Part shown: in pieces, positions 17,979 through 27,159 of the stretch
How the letters are laid out: the number at the start of each line of letters is the position of its first letter
Position numbering within the stretch: position 1 is the stretch's first letter
NCBI RefSeq assembly: GCF_003261175.1
Contig: NZ_QLNP01000094.1
Coordinates: 32,555 to 96,554, forward strand
DNA: 64,000 nt
Direction of reading: 5' to 3'
Source: Arthrobacter globiformis
GTDB taxonomy: Bacteria > Actinomycetota > Actinomycetes > Actinomycetales > Micrococcaceae
Program-made: the position numbers and the translations under genes
The notes under the pieces: generated by a model
The model's database searches: none
Seen by the model: the letters and a program-made list of their open reading frames with translations, nothing else
Told to the model about the DNA's origin: nothing

Positions 17979-18890
17979 GTGACCGAGCAGCAGAGCAACT
18001 CCGCCGACGGCGCCGGACCGGCAGCGGATCTGCCTCCGGCACGCCGGCTGCCCGGTCACATCGAGGCCGCCCTGGCAGGAGCGGGTGGCGCCGCCGATTC
18101 GGCCGGCCAGCCCTGGGCCGGGCGCAGCCTCGCCGGTGACGAGGCTAAAATCCACAACTTCGAGGACGACGACGGTGCGGCCGACCCCGGTTACCTCACC
18201 GCAGTCTCCGCTCTTGTCGCCGGCGACGGCGACGAGGCCGCGGTGGTTGCCTCGCTGGCCAGTGCCCGCGTCTTTGTCCCCGTCGTGGCCCAGCTGGCGG
18301 AGGAAGCCGAGGGCGCGCACGGCGTGCACGCCGACAAGCAGGCGGACATGGCGCTGGTGACGCTCAAGGCTCCCGACGGCCGCCTCGCCATGCCGGTGTT
18401 CACTTCGGCGGAAGCGCTGGCGGCGTGGCACGCGGAGGCGCGGCCGGTGGCCGTGTACGCCGCCCGGGCCGCCCTGTCCGCCGTCGCCGAGGGGGCCGAG
18501 CTGCTGGTGGTGGATCCCGGGTCGGAAGTGACCTTCGTGGTCCGCCGCCCCGGCGTCTGGGCCCTCGCGCAGCAGCAACAGTGGGTGCCGGCCTACGTGG
18601 ACAGCGAGCTGGCCGCCGTGCTGCGCGCAGGAGCCGAAGGAAAGCCGGCCATCCGCGGACTCGAGGTCCTTCCCGGCGGGGGAGTCGCCACCACCACGGC
18701 CTCGGGCAGCCGCGTCGATGGCGGCGGCGCCGGACCGGAACTGCGGGTGGTGCTCTACCTGGAGGACGGACTCGATGCGTCCGCGGTCCAGGCCCTCGTT
18801 GCCGGCCTCCAGGCCGAGTGGAGCCGGAATGTATTGTTTGGTGAGCGCGTTGATTCGATCGAAGTCAAGCTAAGGCGCGCCGCGCAGTAG
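17979..18890 (+). CDS. SseB-family protein
   Basis: The product is a 303-residue soluble protein. The central part resembles the SseB N-terminal domain: VFVPVVAQLAEEAEG, MALVTLKAPDGRLAMPVFTS, LAAWHAEARPVAVYAARAA, and LLVVDPGSEVTFVVRRP. The first 60 residues are an Ala/Pro-rich linker. The SseB domain is widespread beside his and infC genes in actinobacteria, without a defined biochemical role. The GTG start at 17979 is nine bases after priA, so it is likely co-transcribed with the his operon. Confidence 0.82.
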   Translation: MTEQQSNSADGAGPAADLPPARRLPGHIEAALAGAGGAADSAGQPWAGRSLAGDEAKIHNFEDDDGAADPGYLTAVSALVAGDGDEAAVVASLASARVFVPVVAQLAEEAEGAHGVHADKQADMALVTLKAPDGRLAMPVFTSAEALAAWHAEARPVAVYAARAALSAVAEGAELLVVDPGSEVTFVVRRPGVWALAQQQQWVPAYVDSELAAVLRAGAEGKPAIRGLEVLPGGGVATTTASGSRVDGGGAGPELRVVLYLEDGLDASAVQALVAGLQAEWSRNVLFGERVDSIEVKLRRAAQ

Positions 18891-18949
18891 CCGCCGGCCC
18901 GGTGGGGTCCGTTCCGGCGCTGTCCGGCGGCGGAACTGAGGACCCACCT

Positions 18950-20248
18950 GTGAATTTCAGCCTGTACCGGGAGCTGCTGGCCGTCCGGCCCATCCGCCGG
19001 CTCCTGGCGGTCGGCATGATCGCCCGCATTCCCCACTCGGCGGCGGGCGTCCTGCTGACCCTGCACATCGTCCTTACCCTCGGTGAGGGCTACGCGGCCG
19101 CGGGGACCGCAGCGGCCGTGATGACCATCGGCATTGCGCTCGGCGCTCCTTGGCGCGGCCGCCGGGTGGATACGGTGGGCCTGCGGACGGCGCTGATACC
19201 CTCCGTAATTTCGGAAACTGTCATCTGGTCCATCGTGCCGCACGTCTCCTACCAGTGGCTGCTGCCGCTCGTGTTCGTGGGCGGCCTGCTGACCCTTCCC
19301 ATCTTCAGTGTGGTGCGGCAGTCCCTGGGAGTCCTGGCGGACGGCGACCAGCGCAGGACCGCCTTCGCCCTGGACGCTGTCAGCACGGAGATGGTGTTCA
19401 TGATCGGCCCGGCCGCAGGTGCCGTGGTGGCCACGAGCGGCCATTCCGTGCTGGGGCTGACCGCCGTCGGCGTCTCGACATCGCTGGCCGGGCTCTTCCT
19501 CATGTGGTTCAACCCGCCCACCCGCAGTGCTGTCCGCAGCGAATCCTGTGAGGCGGACGAACAGGTTGCCGCAGAGGTAGCCGTGGTGGCCGCGGCTCCC
19601 GCACATCTGCAGGAGGCTGCCGCTGAACTGGGTCCGGCGGCCGCGGGCAGCAGGCGGCGGGCAGTCCTGAGGCGCAGGGTGGCCCACAGCTTCGGATGGT
19701 TCACCGCCGCGGTAGCCGCGGTGTTCGCCGTTGCTGGCGGCGCCGGCATGGTGCTCAGCGGCACCGACGTGGGAATCGTGGCTGCTTTGGAGACCGGCGG
19801 CCGCCAGGGCGAGATCGGCGTGGTGTTCCTCTTCTGGTGCGCCGCGTCGGTGGTCGGCGGCCTCGTCTACGGGGCCATGCACCGGCCCGTCTCACCGATC
19901 ATCCTGCTCCTGGGCATGGCTGCCCTGACCATTCCCATGGGGTTTGCCACCGACACACTGACCCTCAGCCTGCTGTCGCTGCTGCCGGGGCTCCTCTGTG
20001 CTCCGGTGCTTTCGGCAGCCTCCGAGAAGGTGGCCGAACTCGTCGACGAGGCCAGGCGGGGCGAGGCCATGGGCTGGTACGGGTCCGCGCTGACCGCCGG
20101 CGTGGCGCTGGGGGCTCCGCTGGCCGGACTTTTCATCGACGGCATTGGCGCGCCGGGAGGCTTTGTGTCCGTCGGGGTGGCAGGGGTGCTGCTCTGCGCC
20201 GTGGGGCTTGTCCTGCAGCAGCGCCGCCGCCGCGCCGCAACATCCTGA
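18950..20248 (+). CDS. MFS transporter
   Basis: The product is a 432-residue membrane protein with about 12 hydrophobic segments and a long charged, Ala-rich loop in the middle (about 200-250). RGRRVDTVGLR in the loop between helices 2 and 3 is the MFS signature. The substrate is unknown. The GTG start at 18950 is supported by GAGGA nine to twelve bases upstream, in a context almost identical to that before priA. The gene is the last of the hisC-directed run and is followed by a strong terminator. Confidence 0.85.
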   Translation: MNFSLYRELLAVRPIRRLLAVGMIARIPHSAAGVLLTLHIVLTLGEGYAAAGTAAAVMTIGIALGAPWRGRRVDTVGLRTALIPSVISETVIWSIVPHVSYQWLLPLVFVGGLLTLPIFSVVRQSLGVLADGDQRRTAFALDAVSTEMVFMIGPAAGAVVATSGHSVLGLTAVGVSTSLAGLFLMWFNPPTRSAVRSESCEADEQVAAEVAVVAAAPAHLQEAAAELGPAAAGSRRRAVLRRRVAHSFGWFTAAVAAVFAVAGGAGMVLSGTDVGIVAALETGGRQGEIGVVFLFWCAASVVGGLVYGAMHRPVSPIILLLGMAALTIPMGFATDTLTLSLLSLLPGLLCAPVLSAASEKVAELVDEARRGEAMGWYGSALTAGVALGAPLAGLFIDGIGAPGGFVSVGVAGVLLCAVGLVLQQRRRRAATS

Positions 20249-20318
20249 CGTCCTCCGGTTCCGCGGCAAAAGGTTGGGTGGAGAGCGCTGCCGGAGCCAG
20301 CGGCCCCCGGAAGACAAA

Positions 20319-20358
20319 ACGGCGGCGGGCCGGCCCCGAAGAGCCGGCCCGCCGCCGT
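20319..20358. terminator. Terminator between the MFS gene and the DUF1844 gene
   Basis: A perfect 16-bp GC stem (20319-20334 with 20343-20358) and 8-base loop lie between convergent genes. Confidence 0.85.
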
Positions 20359-20371
20359 CGTGATTCAATGT

Positions 20372-20758
20372 TTAGTTCACTGCGCCGGTGAACTTCTCGC
20401 CGGGACCCTTGCCCGGGGGATCCGGAATAATGGACTCTTCGCGGAAGGCGAGCTGCAGTGACCGCAGGCCGTCACGCAACGGCCCGGCATGCTGTGAACC
20501 GATTTCCGGGGCGGCCGCCGTGACCAGGCCGGCGAGGGCGGTGATGAGCTTGCGGGCCTCATCCAGGTCCTTCAGCTCGGCGGCGTTCTCCTCAGCGGCC
20601 AGGCCGAGCTTCACTGCTGAGGCGCTCATGAGGTGCACGGCCGCCGTGGTGATGACCTCGATCGCAGGAACTTCGGAGATGTCGCGGATTTGCTGCGTGA
20701 CGTCGTCCCCGGCGCCGGGCGCCTGGTAGACGTGTGAATTGCTGTCTGGAGTGCTCAT
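20372..20758 (-). CDS. DUF1844 protein
   Basis: The product is a 128-residue, mostly helical acidic protein. The core [24 protein letters not shown] followed by [15 protein letters not shown] is DUF1844. The family is found next to infC in many actinobacteria and has no known function. The last 30 residues are a Pro/Gly tail. The gene is divergent from infC; its promoter must lie in 20759-20850. Confidence 0.88.
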   Translation of the reverse strand: MSTPDSNSHVYQAPGAGDDVTQQIRDISEVPAIEVITTAAVHLMSASAVKLGLAAEENAAELKDLDEARKLITALAGLVTAAAPEIGSQHAGPLRDGLRSLQLAFREESIIPDPPGKGPGEKFTGAVN

Positions 20759-21098
20759 ACTGGTAAGCTTGTCACAGACCGACTGGATGTCGTTATTTTG
20801 CCGTGGATGGACCCACTGCCGCGAATGTGCGGTAAGCGGGCATCTTTATGTAGAATTGATATTCAGTTTGCAAGCGGAGTTCTCTCCCACCCGCGTCAGC
20901 CGTTTTCCCGGAAGTTTCAGGGAAGCAAGGTTGCCGGGTAACGGTCGGGCGGTTCACCGGGCAGAAGCCTGGGGAAGTGCGTGCAGTCCCTCGCGGGATG
21001 TGCACATCCGATCCTTTGAGGCCTTCGATTGCTCCGGCAATTGGGGGCCTTCTCTATTTTGCCGGTGGAACACCCATCACGAACACAGGAGCTTTAAC
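20759..21098 (+). promoter_or_regulatory. infC operon promoter and leader (340 bases)
   Basis: This region lies between the divergent DUF1844 gene and infC. TAGAAT at 20851-20856 is a plausible -10, which would give a leader of about 240 bases. It contains a perfect 14-base palindrome GGATGTGCACATCC (20996-21009) followed by an attenuator-like hairpin (21019-21060). A structured leader before infC-rpmI-rplT is usual and is normally the target of L20 autoregulation; the specific fold here is not a class I can name. Confidence 0.6.
21019..21060 (+). terminator. Attenuator-like hairpin in the infC leader
   Basis: AGGCC (21019-21023) pairs with GGCCT (21046-21050), and inside it ATTGC (21028-21032) pairs with GCAAT (21037-21041) around TCCG. 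TCTCTATTTT follows directly, giving the U-rich tail of an intrinsic terminator. It ends 38 bases before the infC start, so it looks like a regulated attenuator. Confidence 0.6.
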
Positions 21099-22238
21099 AT
21101 TAGCGAGCCAAGAATCAATGAGCGTATCCGCGTCCCTGAGGTGCGGCTGGTCGGCCCTGCCGGCGAACAGGTAGGAATCGTCCGTATTGAGGATGCCCTG
21201 CGTCTGGCTGCCGAGTCCGACCTGGATCTCGTTGAAGTTGCACCGCAGGCGAAGCCTCCGGTGTGCAAGCTGATGGACTTCGGCAAGTACAAGTACGAAG
21301 CCGCGGTCAAGGCCCGTGAGGCCCGGAAGAACCAGACCAACACGGTCCTGAAGGAAATCCGGTTCCGCCTGAAGATCGACACCCATGACTACGAGACCAA
21401 GCGAGGCCACGCCCTCCGCTTCCTCGGAGCCGGGGACAAGGTCAAGGCCATGATCCAGTTCCGTGGCCGTGAGCAGCAGCGTCCCGAAATGGGCCTGCGC
21501 CTGCTTCAGCGTTTCGCGGAAGATGTCGGTGAGGTCGGCGTGGTGGAGTCCAGCCCCCGCATCGACGGCCGCAACATGGTCATGGTCATTGGTCCGCTGA
21601 AGAACAAGGCGGAAGCCAAGGCCGAAGCACGCCGGGCAACCCAGCGCGCAGAAGCCAAGGCCCAGAATGAAGCCAAGGCAGCAGGCCGCGTGGACACCTC
21701 CGGTGACGATCAGGCACCCCTGACGCAGTCGCTTGCCGACCTTCTGCCGGAAGGCTTCCAGGTTTCCACGGAGGCCACTGCGCAGGACGCCCCGGAAGCA
21801 GCTGAGGCGGCCGCTCCGGAAGCCACCGTCGACGCACCCTCGGTTCCGGTCGAGGCAGCTCCGGCTGCCGAGGCTCCCGCCGCGGAAGCACCCAAGGTAG
21901 CGGAAGCACCCAAGGCTGCCGAAGCGCCCAAGGTTGCCAAGGAGGCTGAGCCGAAGCGCGAAGCGCCCAAGGCCGCAGCACCCAAGGCAGCCCCCGCTGC
22001 TCCCCGGGCCGCAGCACCCAAGGCAGCCCCGGCTGCTCCCCGGGCCGCAGCACCGAAGGCGGCAGCGCCTGCTGAGCCGAAGGCTCCCGTAGCTGAGTCG
22101 CCTGCTCCGGCAGCGCCGAAGCCCGCGGCTGCCCCGGCAGCGCCCAAGCCGGTGGCCCGGCCCGCAGCGCCGAAGCCTGTTGCACGGCCCGCAGCGCCCC
22201 GGCCCACGCCGAAGCCGGCGGGCAAGAAGACCACCTAG
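21099..22238 (+). CDS. infC: Translation initiation factor IF-3 with long Ala/Pro/Lys-rich tail
   Basis: The start codon is the rare ATT at 21099, placed by AGGAG (21087-21091) seven bases upstream and by the exact family N-terminus [23 protein letters not shown] starts allow IF-3 to limit its own synthesis. Residues 1-170 are the two-domain IF-3 core ([25 protein letters not shown]). The remaining roughly 209 residues are an unusual tail of A, P, K and E, including a tandem 12-residue repeat ([12 protein letters not shown]) coded by a 36-base direct repeat at 21972-22043. The total is 379 residues, about twice the length of E. coli IF-3. Selection of initiator tRNA should be normal; the tail's role is unknown. 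Confidence 0.93.
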   Translation: MSEPRINERIRVPEVRLVGPAGEQVGIVRIEDALRLAAESDLDLVEVAPQAKPPVCKLMDFGKYKYEAAVKAREARKNQTNTVLKEIRFRLKIDTHDYETKRGHALRFLGAGDKVKAMIQFRGREQQRPEMGLRLLQRFAEDVGEVGVVESSPRIDGRNMVMVIGPLKNKAEAKAEARRATQRAEAKAQNEAKAAGRVDTSGDDQAPLTQSLADLLPEGFQVSTEATAQDAPEAAEAAAPEATVDAPSVPVEAAPAAEAPAAEAPKVAEAPKAAEAPKVAKEAEPKREAPKAAAPKAAPAAPRAAAPKAAPAAPRAAAPKAAAPAEPKAPVAESPAPAAPKPAAAPAAPKPVARPAAPKPVARPAAPRPTPKPAGKKTT

Positions 22239-22358
22239 TTCGAAACTGCGGAAGGCATCGCCTTCAGGCAGCCAGCAACCAGCATGCCGCCCCCGCAGGG
22301 GCGGCTGCACGATAGAACTGCGGACATTGTCCGCGGATACGTAAGGAGATCGGTTCCC

Positions 22359-22553
22359 ATGCCGAAGATGAAGACCCACAGCGGTGCTAAGAAGCGCTTC
22401 AAGCTGACCGGCAGCGGCAAGCTGCGCCGCCAGCAGGCCAACCGCCGCCACTACCTCGAGCACAAGTCCTCCAGGCTGACCCGCCGCCTCGCCGGCGACA
22501 AGATCGTCTTCAAGGGCGACGCCAAGGTCATCCGGAAGATGCTCGGCATCTAA
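22359..22553 (+). CDS. rpmI: Ribosomal protein bL35
   Basis: The product is 64 residues, [20 protein letters not shown] to IRKMLGI, a clear L35. AAGGAG precedes the ATG by eight bases. It is the middle gene of infC-rpmI-rplT. Confidence 0.98.
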   Translation: MPKMKTHSGAKKRFKLTGSGKLRRQQANRRHYLEHKSSRLTRRLAGDKIVFKGDAKVIRKMLGI

Positions 22554-22670
22554 TTTCCAAGCATTCTGACTGACTGCCACCTGGCAGCAGTCAACTATTA
22601 ATAAGCCTTCTCAGGCCAGCCGGATACCGGCAGTAGTCGCTTGGGATCAGATTTTTGAAGGAGTACGCAC

Positions 22671-23126
22671 GTGGCACGTGTGAAGCGGGCGGTAAACGCC
22701 CACAAGAAGCGCCGGGTTATCCTCGAACGCGCCAAAGGTTACCGTGGACAGCGCTCACGCCTGTACCGCAAGGCCAAAGAGCAGCTGCTGCACTCGTTCG
22801 TGTACAGCTATGGCGACCGCAAGAAGAAGAAGGGCGACTTCCGCCGCCTGTGGATCCAGCGCATCAACGCTGCATCCCGCGCCAACGGCCTGACCTACAA
22901 CCGCCTGATCCAGGGCCTGAAGGCCGCTGAGGTCGAGGTTGACCGCCGCATGCTGGCCGAGCTCGCCGTTTCTGACGCCAACGCTTTCGCTGCGCTGGTC
23001 CAGGTTGCCAAGGACTCCCTGCCTGCGGACACCTCCGCTCCGGCCGCCAAGGCTGAGGCTGCACCGAAGGCCAAGGCTACCCGCGCACGCGCTGCGAAGA
23101 AGCCGGTTGCTGCAGCTGCTGAGTAA
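22671..23126 (+). CDS. rplT: Ribosomal protein bL20
   Basis: The product is a 151-residue L20 starting at GTG 22671, with GAAGGAG upstream. [20 protein letters not shown] and [17 protein letters not shown] are diagnostic. The last 25-30 residues are an Ala/Lys/Pro tail like that of IF-3 in the same operon. L20 is a primary 23S rRNA binder and often represses its own operon through the infC leader. Confidence 0.98.
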   Translation: MARVKRAVNAHKKRRVILERAKGYRGQRSRLYRKAKEQLLHSFVYSYGDRKKKKGDFRRLWIQRINAASRANGLTYNRLIQGLKAAEVEVDRRMLAELAVSDANAFAALVQVAKDSLPADTSAPAAKAEAAPKAKATRARAAKKPVAAAAE

Positions 23127-23179
23127 GCAGGCAACTCCCAGTTCAAGGACCGGTGGCAACAGCCACTAAGGTTTCTTAT

Positions 23180-24076
23180 ATGAACGAAACCGGGCGCCCG
23201 CAAGACTTTCCACTCTCCAATCCCCGAGCAGATCGGGTCAGGGACGTGGCAAAGCTTGCAGGGCGCCCGGCGCGTTTAAAGCGCCGGCAGTTCCTGGCCG
23301 AAGGCCCGCAGGCAGTACGTGAGGCCCTGGTGCTTCACGGGAAGCGGATCGCTGCGGGCCAGCCGGGCATAGTCCGCGAGGTGTATGCCAGCGAGGCCTG
23401 CCTGGACCGGTACCCCGAGTTTGAAGAACTGGCCGTGGAAACCAGTGCCTGGCTCGCCACGGACGACGTACTGGCCGCCATGGCGGACACCGTCACCCCG
23501 CAGGGAATCGTTGCGGTGTGCGATTTCGTGGATGTCGCCCTGGCGGACGTGCTCGACGCCGGACCGCGGCTGATTGCCGTGCTCTGCCAGGTCCGCGATC
23601 CCGGGAATGCCGGGACGGTGCTTCGTGCTGCGGACGCCGCCGGCGCCGACGCCGTGGTCCTTACCGGTTCCAGCGTGGACATCTACAATCCCAAGGCGGT
23701 TCGCTCGACCGCCGGCTCCCTTTTCCACCTTCCTGTGGTCCTCGGCGCCGACGTCAATGAGCTGGCTGCGCTGTGTAAGGAGCGGGGGATCGGCGTGCTG
23801 GCAGCGGACGGCTACGGGCAGTTGAACCTTGACCGCTTGCAGGACGAGAACGCCGCACGCCGGCTTGGCGCTTCTGCCGCCGGCTCTGACTACGCCCTCG
23901 AAAATCCCACGGCCTGGCTTTTCGGCAACGAAGCCCAGGGGCTCTCCGAGGACGAGCTTGCGCTTGCCGACCATCGGGTCGCGGTACCCGTCTATGGCGC
24001 CGCCGAGAGCCTCAATCTCGGAACGGCCGCCACCGTTTGCCTCTATGCCAGTGCGAGGTCCCAGCAGCCCGCCTAG
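23180..24076 (+). CDS. TrmH/SpoU-family RNA 2'-O-methyltransferase
   Basis: The product is a 298-residue protein. The N-terminal substrate-binding half (RRQFLAEGPQAVREAL) resembles RlmB/TsnR-type proteins. The SPOUT domain carries the three family motifs: DPGNAGTVLRAADAAGADAV (about 141), LFGNEAQGLSEDELA (about 247) and VPVYGAAESLNLGTAATV (about 273). It methylates a ribose in rRNA or tRNA; which one is not determined, and TsnR-like 23S modification is one option. The ATG follows TAAGGT (23167-23172) by seven bases, so it is likely leaderless and independent of rplT. Confidence 0.9.
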   Translation: MNETGRPQDFPLSNPRADRVRDVAKLAGRPARLKRRQFLAEGPQAVREALVLHGKRIAAGQPGIVREVYASEACLDRYPEFEELAVETSAWLATDDVLAAMADTVTPQGIVAVCDFVDVALADVLDAGPRLIAVLCQVRDPGNAGTVLRAADAAGADAVVLTGSSVDIYNPKAVRSTAGSLFHLPVVLGADVNELAALCKERGIGVLAADGYGQLNLDRLQDENAARRLGASAAGSDYALENPTAWLFGNEAQGLSEDELALADHRVAVPVYGAAESLNLGTAATVCLYASARSQQPA

Positions 24077-24168
24077 CGCGCTGGGTTTTTGGCCGCATAG
24101 GGCCCTCTTAGTCGCGATATCTGCACAAAACGCCACTCGTAGGCAGCTTCGGCAGCCATTCACGAAGG

Positions 24169-24200
24169 AGCGGGGGCCCACCGTTCGGTGGACCCCCGCT
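24169..24200. terminator. Terminator after the TrmH-type gene
   Basis: A long GC-rich stem, 24169-24183 with 24186-24200, has one C-A mismatch around a GTTC loop. It is followed by a T-rich run to 24219. It lies between convergent genes. The rest of 24077-24234 shows nothing recognisable. Confidence 0.8.
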
Positions 24201-24234
24201 GCTGTCTGTTTTGTCTGTTATGGGCTCGGGCCCG

Positions 24235-24510
24235 TTATGGTGCCCGGGTGCTGTGGCTGCGGCCGGTGATGGCGCCGTAGATACCTGCGACTACAAGGCC
24301 GCCGATGATGGCGAGGATCCAGGTGCCGAGGTCGAAGAACGCCAGGTCACCCTTGCCGAAGAGAAGGCTGCCGATCCAGCCGCCAACGATGGCGCCAACG
24401 ACGCCCAGAACCAAGCTGGTGACCCAGCCGCCGCCGACCCTGCCGGGCATGACGGCTTTAACGATTGCGCCTACGATCAGGCCGAGAATAATCCAAGCAA
24501 GAAATCCCAT
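24235..24510 (-). CDS. GlsB/YeaQ/YmgE-family stress-response membrane protein
   Basis: The product is a 91-residue protein with three hydrophobic helices and glycine-rich turns: MGFLAWIILGLIVGAIVKAV, GGGWVTSLVLGVVGAIVGGW, and LGTWILAIIGGLVVAGIYGA. This is the transglycosylase-associated/GlsB family of small membrane proteins linked to general stress. ATG 24510 is preferred over one five codons upstream because AAGGAG lies seven bases before it. Confidence 0.9.
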   Translation of the reverse strand: MGFLAWIILGLIVGAIVKAVMPGRVGGGWVTSLVLGVVGAIVGGWIGSLLFGKGDLAFFDLGTWILAIIGGLVVAGIYGAITGRSHSTRAP

Positions 24511-24638
24511 TGTCTGCTCCTTCATATTCGTCGGGATCGATTCTTATCAGTCCCGATATGGCTTCAAGCTAACACAGCCCGTGATTATTTGTCAGCAGGC
24601 TTACTTTTGGCTCTTTTCGTGGCGTGTGAAGCCGTGTC

Positions 24639-24682
24639 CGGCGCCCGTCCGGCGCCCGTCCGGCGCCCGTCCGGTGCCTGTC
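24639..24682. repeat. 11-bp tandem repeat, four copies
   Basis: CGGCGCCCGTC occurs three times exactly and a fourth time as CGGTGCCTGTC. It lies in the 263-base gap between the GlsB-type gene and the divergent CDF gene. The array is not in a convincing reading frame. Confidence 0.85.
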
Positions 24683-24773
24683 CGGGGCCGGACGGGTACC
24701 GTATTTACTAGACGGCGGTTCCATGCGCCCTGTCCCATCCGTTGAAATATGCACGTGAAGAGGTGAGGCTCCC

Positions 24774-25727
24774 TTGTCTGCAAATGGCGGTACCAAGGCG
24801 ATTGTGGCGGCGCTGGCCGCCAACCTGACCATCGCTGTCCTGAAGTTCGTCGCGTTCCTGCTGACGCGATCCTCCTCGATGCTGGCTGAGGCCATCCACT
24901 CAGTCGCGGACTCCGGCAACCAGATCCTGCTGCTGGTCGGCGGAAAACGCGCGCAGCGGGCAGCCAGCCCGGAACACCCCTTTGGCTACGGCCGTGAGCG
25001 CTACATTTACGCGTTCATCGTTTCCATCGTGCTCTTCAGCGTCGGTGGCCTGTTCGCCCTGTATGAGGGATGGGAAAAAATTCAGCACCCGCACGCGATT
25101 GAAGGTGACTTCTGGTGGGTGCCCCTGGCCGTGCTGGTGGGAGCCATCATCGCCGAGTCGTTCTCGTTCCGGACGGCCATCAGCGAAGCCAACCGCATCC
25201 GCGGCAGCCAGGGCTGGATCAGCTTCGTGCGGACGGCCAAGCAGCCCGAGCTTCCGGTGATCCTCCTCGAAGACTTCGGTGCGCTGCTGGGCCTCGTCTT
25301 CGCCCTCCTCGGCGTTGGGCTGACGCTGCTGACCGGCGACGGCATCTGGGACGGAATCGGGACCGGGATGATCGGTCTGCTGCTGGTGGCGATTGCCGTG
25401 ATCCTGGCGATGGAAACCAAATCGCTGCTGCTGGGAGAGTCGGCAACCAAGGACGACGTGGGCCGGATCCGGCATGCCATCGAGGCGGACGGCACCGCCA
25501 TTATCCACCTCAAGACCCTGCACCTGGGCCCGGAGGAGCTGCTTGTGGCGGCCAAGATCAGCGTGGAGGCGGGTGATTCCGGGCTGGATATTGCCAAGGC
25601 CATTGACGACGCCGAAGCCCGCATCCGCTCGGCAGTTCCCATCGCGCGGGTCATCTACCTGGAGCCCGACATCCGCCGCGCCCAGGTGGCCAGCGGGCCC
25701 GCCCTTGCGGGTGACCCAGGCGCCTAG
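24774..25727 (+). CDS. Cation diffusion facilitator (CDF) transporter
   Basis: The product is a 317-residue protein with about five to six membrane helices and a soluble C-terminal domain. Motifs are SSSMLAEAIHSVADSGNQ (helix 2, His/Asp metal ligands), HPFGYGRERYIYAF, and PVILLEDFGALLGL (helix 5 Glu/Asp). CDF proteins export Zn, Mn, Fe or Co by proton exchange; the metal is not determined. The TTG start has GAGGTGAGG upstream. A full intrinsic terminator follows. Confidence 0.92.
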   Translation: MSANGGTKAIVAALAANLTIAVLKFVAFLLTRSSSMLAEAIHSVADSGNQILLLVGGKRAQRAASPEHPFGYGRERYIYAFIVSIVLFSVGGLFALYEGWEKIQHPHAIEGDFWWVPLAVLVGAIIAESFSFRTAISEANRIRGSQGWISFVRTAKQPELPVILLEDFGALLGLVFALLGVGLTLLTGDGIWDGIGTGMIGLLLVAIAVILAMETKSLLLGESATKDDVGRIRHAIEADGTAIIHLKTLHLGPEELLVAAKISVEAGDSGLDIAKAIDDAEARIRSAVPIARVIYLEPDIRRAQVASGPALAGDPGA

Positions 25728-25788
25728 CGGCTTGCGCCCTGGACCGCTGGCCCGTGAAATTCTGAGCCGCCGGCCCGGTGCAATTCCC

Positions 25789-25832
25789 AGCCGCTGGTTC
25801 CGTGACTGCCGTTACGGGGCCAGCGGCTTTTT
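25789..25832 (+). terminator. Intrinsic terminator after the CDF gene
   Basis: AGCCGCTGG (25789-25797) pairs with CCAGCGGCT (25820-25828), with an inner CCGT/ACGG pairing, followed by a T run (25828-25832). Its right arm lies inside the last codons of the convergent MFS gene. Confidence 0.8.
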
Positions 25833-27017
25833 GCGTTCCAGCAGGCCGCTGAACAGGGCCACGATCAGGCCGAGAATGGCCAGAACAGCACCCACCAGGG
25901 CGGGCGCAACGTAGCCCCAGCCCCAGGCGATCACCAGGCCGCCCAGGAAGGCGCCCAGAGCGTTGGCGACGTTCAGGGCTGCGTGGTTGAGCGAGGACGC
26001 CAGCGACGGCGCATCAGGAGACGCGTCCAGCAGGCGGGTCTGCAGGGCGGGGACGAGCATGGACCCGGCGCCACCCACCACGAACACCATGACGAAGGCC
26101 GACCACGGCCAGTGCACGGCCACGGCGTACACCACCAGTGCGACGGCGATTCCCGGCAGGACGCGGTAGATGGTCCCCATCACGGACTTGTCCGCGATCC
26201 GGCCACCGACGATGTTGCCGGCCACCATTCCCAGGCCGTACAGGGCCACCACGAACGGCAGCAGGGCGGCGGGGATCCCGGCCACGGAGGTCATGGTGTG
26301 GGAGATGTAGGTGTACGTGGCGAAGAACCCGCCAAATCCGACGATGCCGATGAGGATAGCCAGCCAGACCTGCGCCCTTTTGAGCGCGCCCAGCTCCCTG
26401 CGGATGCTGGCGTCCGCGTGTGCCCTTTGGAACGGAACGAATTTCCAGATGAGCGCCAGGGTCACCAGTCCCAGCACTCCCACCAGGACAAAGAGCAGCC
26501 GCCAGCCAAAGCTCTGGCCGAGCCAGGTGGCGAAGGGAACACCGACCACGTTGGCAACCGTGAGCCCCGCCATGACCATCGAGATGGCCCAGCCCCGCTT
26601 GGTCGGCGCCACCAAGGAAGCAGCGATGACCGCGGCCACGCCAAAGAACGCGCCGTGCGGCAGGCCGGCGGCGAACCGGGAGACCAGCATGCTCGCGTAA
26701 TCGGGAGCCATGAACGAGGAGAGGTTGGCAACGCTGAAGAACAGCATGAGGCCCAGCGCAAGGAACTTGCGGGGCAGTTTCGCTCCGACGGCGGCAAGCA
26801 CGGGAGCTCCGACGACGACGCCCAGGGCGTAGGCCGAGATGAGGTGGCCGGCCTCGGGAGTGCTGATCCGAAGTCCGACTTCGACCTCCCTGAGCAGTCC
26901 CATCATGGCGAACTCGGTGACACCGATGCCGAAGCCGCCCATAGCCAGGGCAAGGATGGCGGGTCCGATCTTCGTGGCGGCCTTCGGCGTGCGGGGAGCC
27001 TGGACAGTGGAAGTCAT
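25812..27017 (-). CDS. MFS transporter (AraJ/drug-efflux type)
   Basis: The product is a 401-residue 12-helix MFS protein. GFGIGVTEFAMMGLLREV in helix 1, YALGVVVGAPVLAAVGAKLPRK around the 2-3 loop, and GLPHGAFFGVAAVIAASL in helix 4 are typical of the DHA1/AraJ group, which exports drugs or sugars. ATG 27017 gives a short 15-residue N-terminus before helix 1. The upstream AGCAGG is only a fair Shine-Dalgarno sequence. The gene stands alone and is divergent from the NUDIX gene. Confidence 0.88.
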   Translation of the reverse strand: MTSTVQAPRTPKAATKIGPAILALAMGGFGIGVTEFAMMGLLREVEVGLRISTPEAGHLISAYALGVVVGAPVLAAVGAKLPRKFLALGLMLFFSVANLSSFMAPDYASMLVSRFAAGLPHGAFFGVAAVIAASLVAPTKRGWAISMVMAGLTVANVVGVPFATWLGQSFGWRLLFVLVGVLGLVTLALIWKFVPFQRAHADASIRRELGALKRAQVWLAILIGIVGFGGFFATYTYISHTMTSVAGIPAALLPFVVALYGLGMVAGNIVGGRIADKSVMGTIYRVLPGIAVALVVYAVAVHWPWSAFVMVFVVGGAGSMLVPALQTRLLDASPDAPSLASSLNHAALNVANALGAFLGGLVIAWGWGYVAPALVGAVLAILGLIVALFSGLLERKKPLAP

Positions 27018-27159
27018 GTGCCTGCTTTTCGAAAGAAGTTGCGGAGTAGGCCTCGTTGCCACAGTTATGTCTGATTTTAACAAGCTTCGCGGCAGTAGTG
27101 ATATTCCGACCGGGCAGGGGCCGCCTCATGAAAGACCCCTGCCCTCATAGACTGGACCG

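Noticed and set aside
15996-18578. An 860-codon minus-strand open frame opposite hisH and priA
   Set aside because: It is the antisense shadow of well-supported his genes in GC-rich DNA. The translation is Gly/Gln/His-rich with no domain.
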